From positions 2,294,001-2,358,000 of the forward strand of contig NZ_CP082301.1 in the NCBI RefSeq assembly GCF_019880305.1: a stretch of DNA of 64,000 nt. Direction: 5' to 3'. The stretch comes from Streptomyces decoyicus. GTDB taxonomy: Bacteria; Actinomycetota; Actinomycetes; Streptomycetales; Streptomycetaceae. Shown piece after piece: positions 44,010 to 52,274 of the stretch (positions within the stretch are counted from its first letter, which is position 1; every line of letters begins with the position of its first letter). The position numbers were made by a program, and so were the translations under genes. Below the pieces are notes generated by a model. It was not told the DNA's origin. It did no database searches and saw nothing but the letters and a program-made list of their open reading frames with translations.

Positions 44010-44120
44010 CTACTTCTTCGGCGGCTGGGTCACCGGCTTGGTCCACCGGCCGTCGGACTCCTTCGGGCTCTGCTGCTTGTCGCCCTCCTCGCCGCCCTTG
44101 CCGTCCCCGTGCTTTCCCAT
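44010..44120 (-). CDS. 36-residue Lys/Gly-rich peptide, candidate RiPP precursor
   Basis: A very hydrophilic peptide starting MGKHGDGKGGEEGD and ending SDGRWTKPVTQPPKK. It has no hydrophobic segment and no Cys. ATG 44118-44120 lies 6 nt after AAGGGGG; the ATG two codons earlier would be too close to it. Two Asp-Gly pairs (residues 6-7 and 23-24) are the classical sites for aspartimide formation and PIMT-type methylation. The stop is 11 nt before the methyltransferase start, whose ribosome site overlaps it, so they form an operon. Confidence 0.72.
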   Translation of the reverse strand: MGKHGDGKGGEEGDKQQSPKESDGRWTKPVTQPPKK

Positions 44121-44178
44121 GGACATCCCCCTTCGCCGGTGGTGGGGCGGTCGGGCCCCGTGACGGGGATGCCCAGCA

Positions 44179-44214
44179 CGATGCCCCCGCAAGCACCGGC
44201 CTGCGGGGGCATCG
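44179..44214 (-). terminator. hairpin separating the RND gene from the peptide cassette
   Basis: A perfect 13-bp stem (44179-44191 with 44202-44214) with a 10-nt loop lies 53 nt past the RND stop and about 60 nt ahead of the peptide start. It suggests that the peptide-methyltransferase pair has its own promoter. Confidence 0.72.
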
Positions 44215-44266
44215 TTTCTGCGCTACCTCGTTGCTTCTGTGTTTCTGCGGTGTCCCGTCACCGGCG

Positions 44267-47200
44267 TCAGACGCCCGCCGGCTCCGGGGCGGCGCGGTCG
44301 GTCTCCTCCGCCTGCGGGCCGCCCTTTCCGGCCTTCTTGGCGGCCTTCTTCTTCGCCCGGCGCTCCTTGCGGAGCTCGATCATCGCGTAGAGCGTCGGGA
44401 CGAGGAGGAGGGTGAGCAGGGTGGAGGTGATCAGACCGCCGATCACGACCACGGCGAGCGGCTGGGAGATGAAGCCGCCGTCGCCCGTGATGGACAGCGC
44501 CATCGGGAGCAGCGCCATGATCGTGGCCAGGGCGGTCATGAGGATCGGGCGGAGGCGGTGGCGGCCGCCCTCGATGACCGCCTCCACGACGCCGTGGCCC
44601 TGCGCCCGGTACTGGTTGATCAGGTCGATCAGCACGATGGCGTTGGTGACCACGATGCCGATCAGCATCAGCATGCCGATCATCGCCGGGACGCCCAGCG
44701 GGGTGCCGGTGGCGACCAGCAGGCCGATCGCACCGGTCGCCGCGAAGGGGATCGAGACGAGGAGGATCAGCGGCTGGATCAGCGAGCGGAAGGTGGCGAC
44801 CAGCAGCATGAAGACGATGGCGATGGCCGCCAGCATCGCCAGGCCGAGCGAGGAGAACGCGTCGGTCTGGTCCTGGGAGACGCCGCCGATCTCCGCGGTG
44901 GCACCGTCCGGCAGCTTCAGCGCGTTGATCTTGCTCTGGAGCGTGGCACTGACCGCGCCGGTGTTGTCGCCGGTCGGCTTGGCGGTGATGGTCGCCGAAC
45001 GGGCCCCGTCGATCCGGGTCATCTGGACCGGGCCGGGGACGGTCCGCACGGTGGCGAGCGTGCCGAGCTCGGCGGGTCCGGCCGGGGTCGGGATGGCCAG
45101 CTTCTTCAACTCGGCCACGGTGGTCGCCGGGTGGGCCGACTTGATCACGATGTCGCGCTCGGTGTCGTCCAGGACGGCCTTGCCGCTGGTGGTGCCGCGG
45201 ACCGCCTGGGTGACCGCACCGCCGAGGGTGGTCTGGTTGTAACCGGCCGCGGCCGCCTTCTCGTTGGGCTTCACGGAGATCCGCGGCACGCTCTGGGCGA
45301 GGTCGCTCTGGACGTCGGTGACGTCGTCGAGACCGGCGACGGTCTTGCGGACCTGCTCACTGGCCTTCTTCAGGACGTCGCCGTCGGCGGCCTTGACGAC
45401 CACGCTCAGGTCCTGGTTGCCGAAGCCGCCGCCCGCGGTGACGGTGGTGTCGCCGATGGACGGGCCGAGCTTGTCGAGACCGGCCCGCAGGTCGTCGCTG
45501 ACCTTGCCGGAGTCCGCGGCGTCCTTCAGCTTGAGCTGGTAGGAGGCCTGGTTGGCGCCGGTGCCGCCGCCGAAGGCGGCCATGAAGCCGGAGGAGCCGA
45601 CGGTGACCTGGTAGTCGGCGAGGTCGTCGTTGGCCGCGAGCAGCTTCTCGACCTTCTTGGCCTGCTTGTCGGCCGCGTCCAGGCTGGTGCCGGGCTCGAG
45701 CTCCTGCTTGACGGTGAGGGTGTCCTGGTCGCCCTGGTCGAAGAAGTTGGTCTTCAGGAGCGGGCCCATGCCGAAGGTACCGAGGAGGATGACGACGGCG
45801 ATGACCAGGCTGGTGATCCGGCGGCGGGTCGCGAACCGCAGGACGGGGACGTAGAGGCGCTGCAGCGGGCTCTTGGCCTCCTTCTCCTCGGCCTCGCGGC
45901 GCAGGTCGTCCTGGGTCGTGCCCTCGGGGATCTCCGGGGCGCGCAGGAACCAGAACGAGAGGACCGGTACGACCGTCAGGGAGACGATCAGGGAGGAGAG
46001 CAGGGCGACGGTCACCGTCAGCGAGAAGGAGCCGAAGAGCGCACCGACCATGCCGCCGACCACGCCGATCGGCAGGAAGACCGCGACCGTGGTGAGGGTG
46101 GAGGAGGTGATCGCTCCGGAGACCTCCTTGACGGCGGAGAGGATGGCCTCGCGGCGCTCCTCGCCGTAGCCCAGGTGCCGCTTGATGTTCTCCAGGACGA
46201 CGATGGAGTCGTCGACGACGCGGCCGATCGCGATGGTCAGCGCGCCGAGGGTGAGCATGTTCAGGGAGAGGTCCCCGGTCCACAGCACGATCAGCGTGAT
46301 GACCACCGAGAGCGGGATGGAGACCGCGGTGACCAGCGTCGAGCGCAGGCTGAGCAGGAAGACGAGGATGACGATGACCGCCATGGCGAGACCGAGCAGG
46401 CCCTCGGTGGTCAGCGACTCGATCGACTTGGAGACCGCCGGGCCCTGGTCGGAGGCGACCGTGACCTCGGTGCCCTTGCCCAGGTCCTGACGGATCTTCG
46501 TGAGCTTGTCCTTGACCGCGTCGGATATCGCGACCGCGCTGCCGTCCTGGTCCATCGTCACCATGACGGCGAGGCTGGGCCTGCCGTCGGTGCGGGTGAT
46601 CGAGGTCGGGGTGGCCGACTGCTCCTTGACGGTGGCGACGTCGCCGAGGCGGACCGGCTCGGCCGGCCGGCCGGCGCCCGCGGCGGCGTCACCGGCTGCC
46701 GGGGACGGCGCGATCGTCAGGTCCCTGATCTGCTTGACGGACGTGAAGCCCGCGCCGACCTGGACGGTCTTGCTCTGCCCGCCCTCGGCGAACGACCCGG
46801 CGGGCACCGACGTCCCGCCGGCCTCCAGCGCCTGGCCGAGCGCCTGGGAGTTCAGCCCGGCGGCGGCGAGCTTCTTCTCGTCGGGGGTGACCGCGACGAT
46901 CCGGTCCTGGACGCCGTCCACCGTGACCTGGCTGACGCCGTCGATGTTCTTCAGGTCCGGGACGACGCTGCGCTTGAGCTGGTCGGCGAGCGTCTGCTGG
47001 TCCTTGTCCCGGGAGGAGACGGCGAGGACGACGGTGGGGATGTCGTCCGTCGAGCCGGCCACCACCTGCGGGTCGACGTCCTTGGGCAGCTTCGCGCGGG
47101 CGCGGTTCACGGCCTGCTGGACATCGGCGACCAGGCGCTCGGAGTCGTTGCCGTAGTCGAACTGCGCCATGATGACGCCCGAGCCCTCGCTCGACGTCGA

Positions 47201-47446
47201 GGTGACGCTCTTGATGCCGTCGACCGCCTGGACACCGTCCTCGAGCGGCTCGATCACCTGCTTCTCGACGACATCGGGGGAGGCGCCCTGGTACGGCGCC
47301 AGCACGGACACCATCGGGAGTTCGATGGACGGCAGGAGCTGCTGCTTGAGCTGTGGGATCGCGATGGCGCCGAAGGCGATCGCCACGATCGACATCAGCG
47401 CTATCAGGCCCCGTTGTACGAGGCTGAGTCGGGACAGCCAGGACAT
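44267..47446 (-). CDS. RND-family efflux permease (AcrB/HAE1-like)
   Basis: A 1059-residue proton-driven exporter. It has the duplicated RND plan: helix 1 (about 12-30), a large outer loop, helices 2-6 with GRVVDDSIVVLENI (proton-relay Asp), a second outer loop, then helices 7-12 with IGMLMLIGIVVTNAIVLIDLI. The cytoplasmic tail is Lys/Ala-rich. ATG 47444-47446 (MSWLSRLSLVQRGL) is a normal family start. No membrane-fusion partner is nearby, as expected in a monoderm. Downstream of a two-component pair on the same strand, it may be its target. Confidence 0.93.
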   Translation of the reverse strand: MSWLSRLSLVQRGLIALMSIVAIAFGAIAIPQLKQQLLPSIELPMVSVLAPYQGASPDVVEKQVIEPLEDGVQAVDGIKSVTSTSSEGSGVIMAQFDYGNDSERLVADVQQAVNRARAKLPKDVDPQVVAGSTDDIPTVVLAVSSRDKDQQTLADQLKRSVVPDLKNIDGVSQVTVDGVQDRIVAVTPDEKKLAAAGLNSQALGQALEAGGTSVPAGSFAEGGQSKTVQVGAGFTSVKQIRDLTIAPSPAAGDAAAGAGRPAEPVRLGDVATVKEQSATPTSITRTDGRPSLAVMVTMDQDGSAVAISDAVKDKLTKIRQDLGKGTEVTVASDQGPAVSKSIESLTTEGLLGLAMAVIVILVFLLSLRSTLVTAVSIPLSVVITLIVLWTGDLSLNMLTLGALTIAIGRVVDDSIVVLENIKRHLGYGEERREAILSAVKEVSGAITSSTLTTVAVFLPIGVVGGMVGALFGSFSLTVTVALLSSLIVSLTVVPVLSFWFLRAPEIPEGTTQDDLRREAEEKEAKSPLQRLYVPVLRFATRRRITSLVIAVVILLGTFGMGPLLKTNFFDQGDQDTLTVKQELEPGTSLDAADKQAKKVEKLLAANDDLADYQVTVGSSGFMAAFGGGTGANQASYQLKLKDAADSGKVSDDLRAGLDKLGPSIGDTTVTAGGGFGNQDLSVVVKAADGDVLKKASEQVRKTVAGLDDVTDVQSDLAQSVPRISVKPNEKAAAAGYNQTTLGGAVTQAVRGTTSGKAVLDDTERDIVIKSAHPATTVAELKKLAIPTPAGPAELGTLATVRTVPGPVQMTRIDGARSATITAKPTGDNTGAVSATLQSKINALKLPDGATAEIGGVSQDQTDAFSSLGLAMLAAIAIVFMLLVATFRSLIQPLILLVSIPFAATGAIGLLVATGTPLGVPAMIGMLMLIGIVVTNAIVLIDLINQYRAQGHGVVEAVIEGGRHRLRPILMTALATIMALLPMALSITGDGGFISQPLAVVVIGGLITSTLLTLLLVPTLYAMIELRKERRAKKKAAKKAGKGGPQAEETDRAAPEPAGV

Positions 47447-47597
47447 GGGTGGGGTCTCTCTTCTGTTCTGAAACGGACGGCGGGGCCTTTCACGGGCCCA
47501 CATACACCTTCCGCCATGCCCTGACCGGATTTCCTCGCTCGCAGGTCGGTTTCCGGCCGGTGCCCGTACCGCGTTGGGAGTACGGCAGGCTCCCCCC

Positions 47598-48284
47598 TCA
47601 CTGCACCCGTGGGCGTACGAGTCCCGACTCGTAGGCGATGACCACCAGCTGGGAGCGGTCCCGGGCGCCCAGCTTGGCCATCGCGCGGTTCACATGCGTC
47701 TTGACGGTGAGCGGGCTGACCGCGAGCTGCTCGCCGATCTCGTCGTTGGACAGCCCGCCGGCCACCAGGGTCAGCACCTCGCGCTCGCGGCCGGTCAGCG
47801 TCGCCAGCCGTTCGGCACCCCGGCCGCCGGGTCCGCCGTCCCCGGAACTGCCGCCCTGCGCGAGGAACTTCGCGATCAGGCCCTTGGTCGCGACGGGCGA
47901 GAGCAGCGCCTCCCCGGCCGCCGCGATCCGGATCGCGTTCAGCATCTCGTCCGGTTCGGCGCCCTTGCCGAGGAAGCCGCTGGCGCCGTTCCGCAGCGAC
48001 TGCACCACATAGTCGTCGACCTCGAAGGTGGTCAGGATGACCACCCGGACGTCGGTGAGCTCCGGGTCCTCGCTGATCATGCGGGTGGCCGCCAGGCCGT
48101 CCACCCCGGGCATCCGGATGTCCATCAGGACGACATCGGGGCGCTGGGCCCGGGTCAGTTCGTACGCCTGGGCGCCGTCGGAGGCCTCCCCCACCACCCG
48201 CATGTCCGGCTCGGAGTCGACCAGCACCCGGAACGCGCTGCGCAGCAGCGCCTGGTCGTCGGCGAGCAGCACCTTGATCGTCAT
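47598..48284 (-). CDS. NarL/LuxR-family response regulator
   Basis: A 228-residue regulator: receiver (DD at 9-10, Asp55 in LMDIRMPG, Lys in GFLGKG), then a Gly-rich linker (GGSSGDGGPGG) and a LuxR helix-turn-helix (LTGREREVLTLVAGGLSNDEIG, LTVKTHVNR). ATG overlaps the kinase stop by 4 bp. A 150-nt gap separates it from the RND gene, a plausible target. Confidence 0.94.
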   Translation of the reverse strand: MTIKVLLADDQALLRSAFRVLVDSEPDMRVVGEASDGAQAYELTRAQRPDVVLMDIRMPGVDGLAATRMISEDPELTDVRVVILTTFEVDDYVVQSLRNGASGFLGKGAEPDEMLNAIRIAAAGEALLSPVATKGLIAKFLAQGGSSGDGGPGGRGAERLATLTGREREVLTLVAGGLSNDEIGEQLAVSPLTVKTHVNRAMAKLGARDRSQLVVIAYESGLVRPRVQ

Positions 48285-49582
48285 ACCGACTCCCCCGTCC
48301 GGACGGCCTGAAGCGGAAGGGTGACCCGGACCTGGAAGCCGCCGGCCGCCCGCGGTCCTGTCACGACCGTGCCGCGCAGGGCGAAGACCCGCTCGCGCAT
48401 CCCGATCAGGCCGTGGCCACCGCCGCTGTCCTCCGGCTCACCGGGCCCGCCGGGCCCCACGGGCGGCCGGTCGCCGCCCTTCTGCCGCGGGATGCCGGCC
48501 CGGCCCGCGCCGTCGTCCAGGACGGTCACGGTCAGCGCGGTGTCGCCGTGGACGATCCGCACCGTGGCGCGGGCCCCCTCACCGGCGTGCTTGTGGACAT
48601 TGGTCAGCGCCTCCTGGACCACGCGGTAGGCGGTGAGGTCGACGGAGGCGGGCAGCGGCCGGGGCGAGTGCGGGACCTCCAGGTCGACCGGGATGCCGGC
48701 CCGGACGAACCCGTCGACGAGCTGGTCGAGGACACCGAGTCCCGGAGCCGGCTCGGTCGGCGCCTTGGGATCGTCGGACTGCCGCAACAGGCCGACGGTG
48801 GCGCGGAGTTCCTCCAGCGCCGAGCGGGACGCCTCACGGACGTGCGCCAGCGCCTGCTTCGCCTGGTCGGGACGGTTGTCCATGACGTGCGAGGCGACGC
48901 CCGCCTGGACGTTGACCAGGGCGATGTGATGGGCGACGACATCGTGCAGCTCACGGGCGATCCGCAGGCGCTCCTCGGCGACCCGGCGCCGGGCCTCCTC
49001 CTCGCGGGTGCGCTCGGCGCGTTCGGCGCGCTCCCGGATGGCGCTGACGAAGGCGCGTCGGCTGCGGACCGCGTCGCCGGCGGCCGCGGCCATGCCCGTC
49101 CAGGCGAAGATGGCGATGTTCTCCTGCGCGTACCAGGGGCGGGGCCCGTAGAGCATCGCCGCGGCGGTCAGGACGACCACGGTCAGGGCGCCGACCCGCC
49201 CGGTCGTGGGCCGGTCGGTGCGCGAGGCCAGGCTGTAGAGCGCTATCACGGCGGAGGCGGCCACGGGGGCCCGCGGATCGCTGGAGCGGGCGAGCAGCTC
49301 GACGATGGTGAGCGAGCCGGTGACGGCCAGGACCGTACGGGGCAGCCGGCGGCGCAGGACCAGTGCGGCGCAGGCCAGCGCGGCGAGCACCACGGTCGTG
49401 GCGGTCAGGTGGTGGCCGGCGAACCGCGGGCCGTGCGGACCGTGCGGGTCGGCCACCGCACCGCACAGGATGCACGCGAAGACGGCCACGGCCAGGGCGG
49501 CGTCGAAGGCGAGCGGATGCGTCCGGTGCCACTGGAAGCGGCCGACACGGGGTGCGTCCGGGCGGGGGTCGAGGAGGCTCAC
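48281..49582 (-). CDS. DesK/NarX-type sensor histidine kinase
   Basis: A 433-residue kinase with about five to six N-terminal helices (about 25-165), H-box EERLRIARELHDVVAHHIALV (phosphorylated His in ELHDV), N-box NVHKHAGEG, DDGAG and GHGLIGMRERV. A Gly/Pro-rich insert (PPVGPGGPGEPEDSGGG) splits the ATPase lid. It lies downstream of pspA-pspAA but a hairpin terminator intervenes. The stimulus is unknown, though cell-envelope stress is a reasonable guess from context. Confidence 0.92.
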   Translation of the reverse strand: MSLLDPRPDAPRVGRFQWHRTHPLAFDAALAVAVFACILCGAVADPHGPHGPRFAGHHLTATTVVLAALACAALVLRRRLPRTVLAVTGSLTIVELLARSSDPRAPVAASAVIALYSLASRTDRPTTGRVGALTVVVLTAAAMLYGPRPWYAQENIAIFAWTGMAAAAGDAVRSRRAFVSAIRERAERAERTREEEARRRVAEERLRIARELHDVVAHHIALVNVQAGVASHVMDNRPDQAKQALAHVREASRSALEELRATVGLLRQSDDPKAPTEPAPGLGVLDQLVDGFVRAGIPVDLEVPHSPRPLPASVDLTAYRVVQEALTNVHKHAGEGARATVRIVHGDTALTVTVLDDGAGRAGIPRQKGGDRPPVGPGGPGEPEDSGGGHGLIGMRERVFALRGTVVTGPRAAGGFQVRVTLPLQAVRTGESV

Positions 49583-49595
49583 AAGAGCAAACGGT

Positions 49596-49627
49596 AGCGC
49601 CCCGGTCCACCGAGGGGCCGGGGCGCT
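49596..49627 (-). terminator. hairpin terminator after pspAA
   Basis: A 13-bp stem with one G-T pair (49596-49608 with 49615-49627), loop ACCGAG, between the pspAA stop and the kinase start. Confidence 0.7.
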
Positions 49628-49669
49628 GTGCGCTGGAGTGGAGCGGTCGGGCCGGGAGCGGCCCAGGAC

Positions 49670-49948
49670 TCAGCCCGGGATGAGGCCGTCGTCGCTGAGC
49701 ATCTCCCGGACCTCGTCGAGCGAGGCGTCCGGGGACGGCAGGATGAGTTCGGAGGGTTCGAGGGCGTCGTCGGGGAGCGGCGTGCCGAGCCGGCGCACCG
49801 CGTCCAGCAGGGCACCGAGAGTGCGCTGGAAGCCTGCTTCGTCGTTGCTCTCCATCTCGGCGAGCAGCTCATCGTCCAGCTTGTTGAGCTCGGCGAAGTG
49901 GGCATCGTCCAGCTTCACCTGGCCCTCCCCCATGATCCGTACGATCAC
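49670..49948 (-). CDS. pspAA: PspA-associated protein PspAA
   Basis: A 92-residue acidic protein beginning MIVRIMGEGQVKLDD, with helical DELLAEMESNDEAGFQ and a C-terminal DASLDEVREMLSDDG. It follows pspA by 56 nt on the same strand, the usual actinobacterial pair. It is thought to work with PspA at the stressed membrane. The mechanism is not visible. Confidence 0.86.
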   Translation of the reverse strand: MIVRIMGEGQVKLDDAHFAELNKLDDELLAEMESNDEAGFQRTLGALLDAVRRLGTPLPDDALEPSELILPSPDASLDEVREMLSDDGLIPG

Positions 49949-50004
49949 GACGGTCTCCCTTGGTCCGGTCCGACGATCTCTGCGAGGCTATCCGCCGCCG
50001 GCCG

Positions 50005-50802
50005 TCACTGCTTGTCGAAACGCGGCCGGTCCTGCTGCGGGGCGGACTGCCCCGCGCCGTTCTGACCGCCCTCGATCGCCTGCTGGCCGGACGAGCCTCC
50101 CGCGAGCTCGGCCTTCATCCGCTGTAGCTCCAGTTCGACATCGCTGCCGCCGGAGAGGCGGTCCAGCTCGGCCGTGATGTCGTCCTTGGCCATGCCGGTC
50201 GGGTCGTCCAGCGCGCCGGAGGCCATCAGCTCGTCGAGCGCACCGGCCCTGGCCTGGAGCTGTGCGGTCTTGTCCTCCGCACGCTGGATGGCCATGCCGA
50301 CGTCGCCCATCTCCTCGGAGATGCCGGAGAAGGCCTCGCCGATCCGGGTCTGTGCCTGGGCGGCCGTGTACGTGGCCTTGATCGTTTCCTTCTTCGTACG
50401 GAAGGCGTCGACCTTGGCCTGCAGCCGCTGCGCGGCCAGCGTGAGCTTCTCCTCCTCGCCCTGGAGCGTCTGGTGCTGCGTCTCCAGGTCCGTGACCTGC
50501 TGCTGCAGCGCACTGCGCCGGCTCAGCGCCTCGCGGGCCAGGTCCTCGCGGCCGAGCGCGAGCGCCTTGCGGCCCTGGTCCTCCAGCTTGGCGGACTGGC
50601 CCTGGAGCTGGTTGAGCTGAAGCTCCAGGCGCTTGCGGGAGGTCGCCACGTCGGCGACGCCGCGGCGTACCTTCTGAAGCAGCTCCAGCTGCTTCTGGTA
50701 CGAGTAGTCGAGGGTTTCGCGCGGGTCTTCGGCCCGGTCCAGGGCCTTGTTGGCCTTCGCGCGGAAGATCATCCCCATCCGCTTCATGACACCATCGCTC
50801 AT
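50005..50802 (-). CDS. pspA: PspA/IM30 phage-shock protein A homologue
   Basis: A 265-residue ESCRT-III-like membrane-remodelling protein. It has an amphipathic start (MKRMGMIFRAKANKALDRAEDP) for lipid contact, then a long coiled coil (about 30-190). The C-terminus is Gln/Gly/Ser-rich (SSGQQAIEGGQNGAGQ). It protects the membrane under envelope stress. The first annotated ATG is at 50800-50802. An alternative start, MGMIFR, would be 18 residues or fewer shorter. Confidence 0.95.
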   Translation of the reverse strand: MSDGVMKRMGMIFRAKANKALDRAEDPRETLDYSYQKQLELLQKVRRGVADVATSRKRLELQLNQLQGQSAKLEDQGRKALALGREDLAREALSRRSALQQQVTDLETQHQTLQGEEEKLTLAAQRLQAKVDAFRTKKETIKATYTAAQAQTRIGEAFSGISEEMGDVGMAIQRAEDKTAQLQARAGALDELMASGALDDPTGMAKDDITAELDRLSGGSDVELELQRMKAELAGGSSGQQAIEGGQNGAGQSAPQQDRPRFDKQ

Positions 50803-51116
50803 GGGCCTCGCGCGCCCCCTTCTGACCGAGTCACCTCGGGCTTAGGCTCCAGCACATCTACAGACCCCACAGTACGGGCCCTGGTTCCATTACCGCACTG
50901 TTCGCGCCCGGATGCGCTCCTCCTCCAGGACGATCGCGGCGGCGTCGTCTCCCGCGCAAGGAGTAGGGAGAGTCCGGACAAGCCACACGATGTCTGCTCT
51001 GTGCCGGTAGGACAGGGGTTCCGGCACGGCCGGGCGCAGGCTCCGCGGGTGCCGTTGCCGGATCGTGCCCCGTCGGACCATGGTTCAGCCGCGGCGAGCA
51101 CGTACCCTTGGGCCTT
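50803..51116. other. 314-bp divergent region upstream of pspA
   Basis: Should contain the pspA and DUF3043 promoters. An open frame on the minus strand (about 50890-51024, VPEPLSYRHRADIVW...) has weaker GC bias at third positions than real genes here. It is listed as a question, not a gene. No clear operator was recognised. Confidence 0.5.
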
Positions 51117-51713
51117 GTGTTCCGAAGCCGTTCGAAGGATGAGCAGGCCGCGACCGCCAAGGTGACCGCGGACCAGCCCCAGCAGCCCCGCGATCCGCAG
51201 GCCCCCAAGGGCCGCCCGACGCCCAAACGCAGCGATTCCCAGTCGCAGCGCCGCTCCCGTGCGCATACGCCGGCCAACCGCAAGGACGCGACGAAGGCCC
51301 AGCGTGAGGCCCGCCGCGCCGACATGGCCCGCCAGCGCGAGGCCATGGCCAGCGGTGACGAGCGGTATCTGCCGGTGCGCGACAAGGGACCGGTGCGCCG
51401 GTTCGCGCGCGACTACGTCGACTCCCGCTGGGCCGTCGCCGAGTTCTTCCTGCCGATGGCCGTGGTGATCCTGGTGCTCACCATGATCCGGGTGCCGTCG
51501 ATCCAGAGCATCGCGCTGCTGCTGTGGCTCGTGATCATCGTGCTGATCGTGATCGACTCCGCCCTGATCTGGGTCCGTCTGGGCAAGCTGCTCCAGGAGC
51601 GCTTCCCGAACGAGAACCTCAAGGGCGTGAAGCCGTACGCGGTCATGCGCACGTTGCAGATGCGGCGGCTGCGACTGCCGAAGCCGCAGGTGAAGCGGGG
51701 CGAAAAGCCGTAG
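51117..51713 (+). CDS. DUF3043 family membrane protein
   Basis: A 198-residue protein. A basic, Gln/Lys/Pro-rich N-terminal half (QQPRDPQAPKGRPTPKR) contains an Arg/Ala helix. Two adjacent transmembrane helices follow (about 112-155: FFLPMAVVILVLTMI and IALLLWLVIIVLIVIDSAL), and a basic tail. GTG 51117 (FRSRSKDEQ) fits family N-termini better than the TTG 9 nt earlier. Universal in actinobacteria, function unknown. Divergent from pspA. Confidence 0.88.
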   Translation: MFRSRSKDEQAATAKVTADQPQQPRDPQAPKGRPTPKRSDSQSQRRSRAHTPANRKDATKAQREARRADMARQREAMASGDERYLPVRDKGPVRRFARDYVDSRWAVAEFFLPMAVVILVLTMIRVPSIQSIALLLWLVIIVLIVIDSALIWVRLGKLLQERFPNENLKGVKPYAVMRTLQMRRLRLPKPQVKRGEKP

Positions 51714-51741
51714 TCGTGCGTGGGGGCCGGGGTCGTTCCCG

Positions 51742-51772
51742 ATGCCTCCCCCGGCCAACGCTGGGAGGTGCC
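51742..51772. repeat. Streptomyces-type short palindrome
   Basis: CCTCCC...GGGAGG stem around CCGGCCAACGCT, followed by TGCCCCC. I recall this hairpin-type repeat between Streptomyces genes. It lies 30 nt past the DUF3043 stop. Confidence 0.5.
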
Positions 51773-51823
51773 CCCGGACCTCGCCGTTGTGGTGGCGCGC
51801 CGTCGCGGCGGGATGAAGTTTTT

Positions 51824-51863
51824 GACTGCTGGGCCGGGTCCGTACGGACCCGGCCCAGCAGTC
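51824..51863. terminator. perfect 40-bp palindrome between convergent genes
   Basis: Two 20-bp arms without spacer (51824-51843 and 51844-51863) form a long hairpin with a tight GTAC turn. It lies between the stops of the DUF3043 gene and the small leftward gene and can end both transcripts. TTTTT lies on its left flank. Confidence 0.75.
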
Positions 51864-51897
51864 GTCAGGGCTCGGCCCCGGGCTGGTCAGCCCCGGC

Positions 51898-52113
51898 TCA
51901 GGCCTCCGCGTCCGCGTGCAGGCTCATGGGGCCCGGGTAGATTTCGGTGCCGTCCTCGAAGAGCCTCACCTGGTCGACGCCGCCCTCGAGGAGGGCCTTC
52001 CACTCCTCGCCGATCCAGGACTCCGCGTCGCCCTGGGTGGTGAACTCCTCCGGTTGCACGGCCGGCGCCGTCTCCGAACCGTCGGCCTTCTCGAACCGCC
52101 ACGTCCACGCCAT
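51898..52113 (-). CDS. small conserved-type hypothetical protein
   Basis: A 71-residue acidic protein (MAWTWRFEKADG, then SWIGEEWKALLEGGVDQVRLFEDGTEIYPGPMSL). It has the look of a compact alpha/beta domain, no Cys and no signal. ATG 52111-52113 has GGAGG 6 nt upstream. I do not recognise a family with a known function, but codon use fits a real gene. Confidence 0.75.
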   Translation of the reverse strand: MAWTWRFEKADGSETAPAVQPEEFTTQGDAESWIGEEWKALLEGGVDQVRLFEDGTEIYPGPMSLHADAEA

Positions 52114-52274
52114 GTGCGCCTCCTGGATCCCACCGAGTACGAATCTGTGCCACCGCGGAGCGCGTCCTGACGCACTCCGCCGTGCCGTGCTTCCGTGCTG
52201 ATCGGCAGCCTAACGGCCGTGTCGAGTCCGCCCCCGCCGCGCCCGCCGGACGCGGACGCGAGAAACTCGGCGGT

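Noticed and set aside
43868..47524. 1218-codon plus-strand open frame
   Set aside because: It lies fully antisense to the RND transporter and carries only low-complexity Asp/Arg/Gly/Leu sequence. This is the usual high-GC shadow frame.
50803..51116. RNase P RNA or other structured RNA
   Set aside because: GTCCGGAC occurs but none of the other conserved RNase P blocks were found, so no RNA gene is called.
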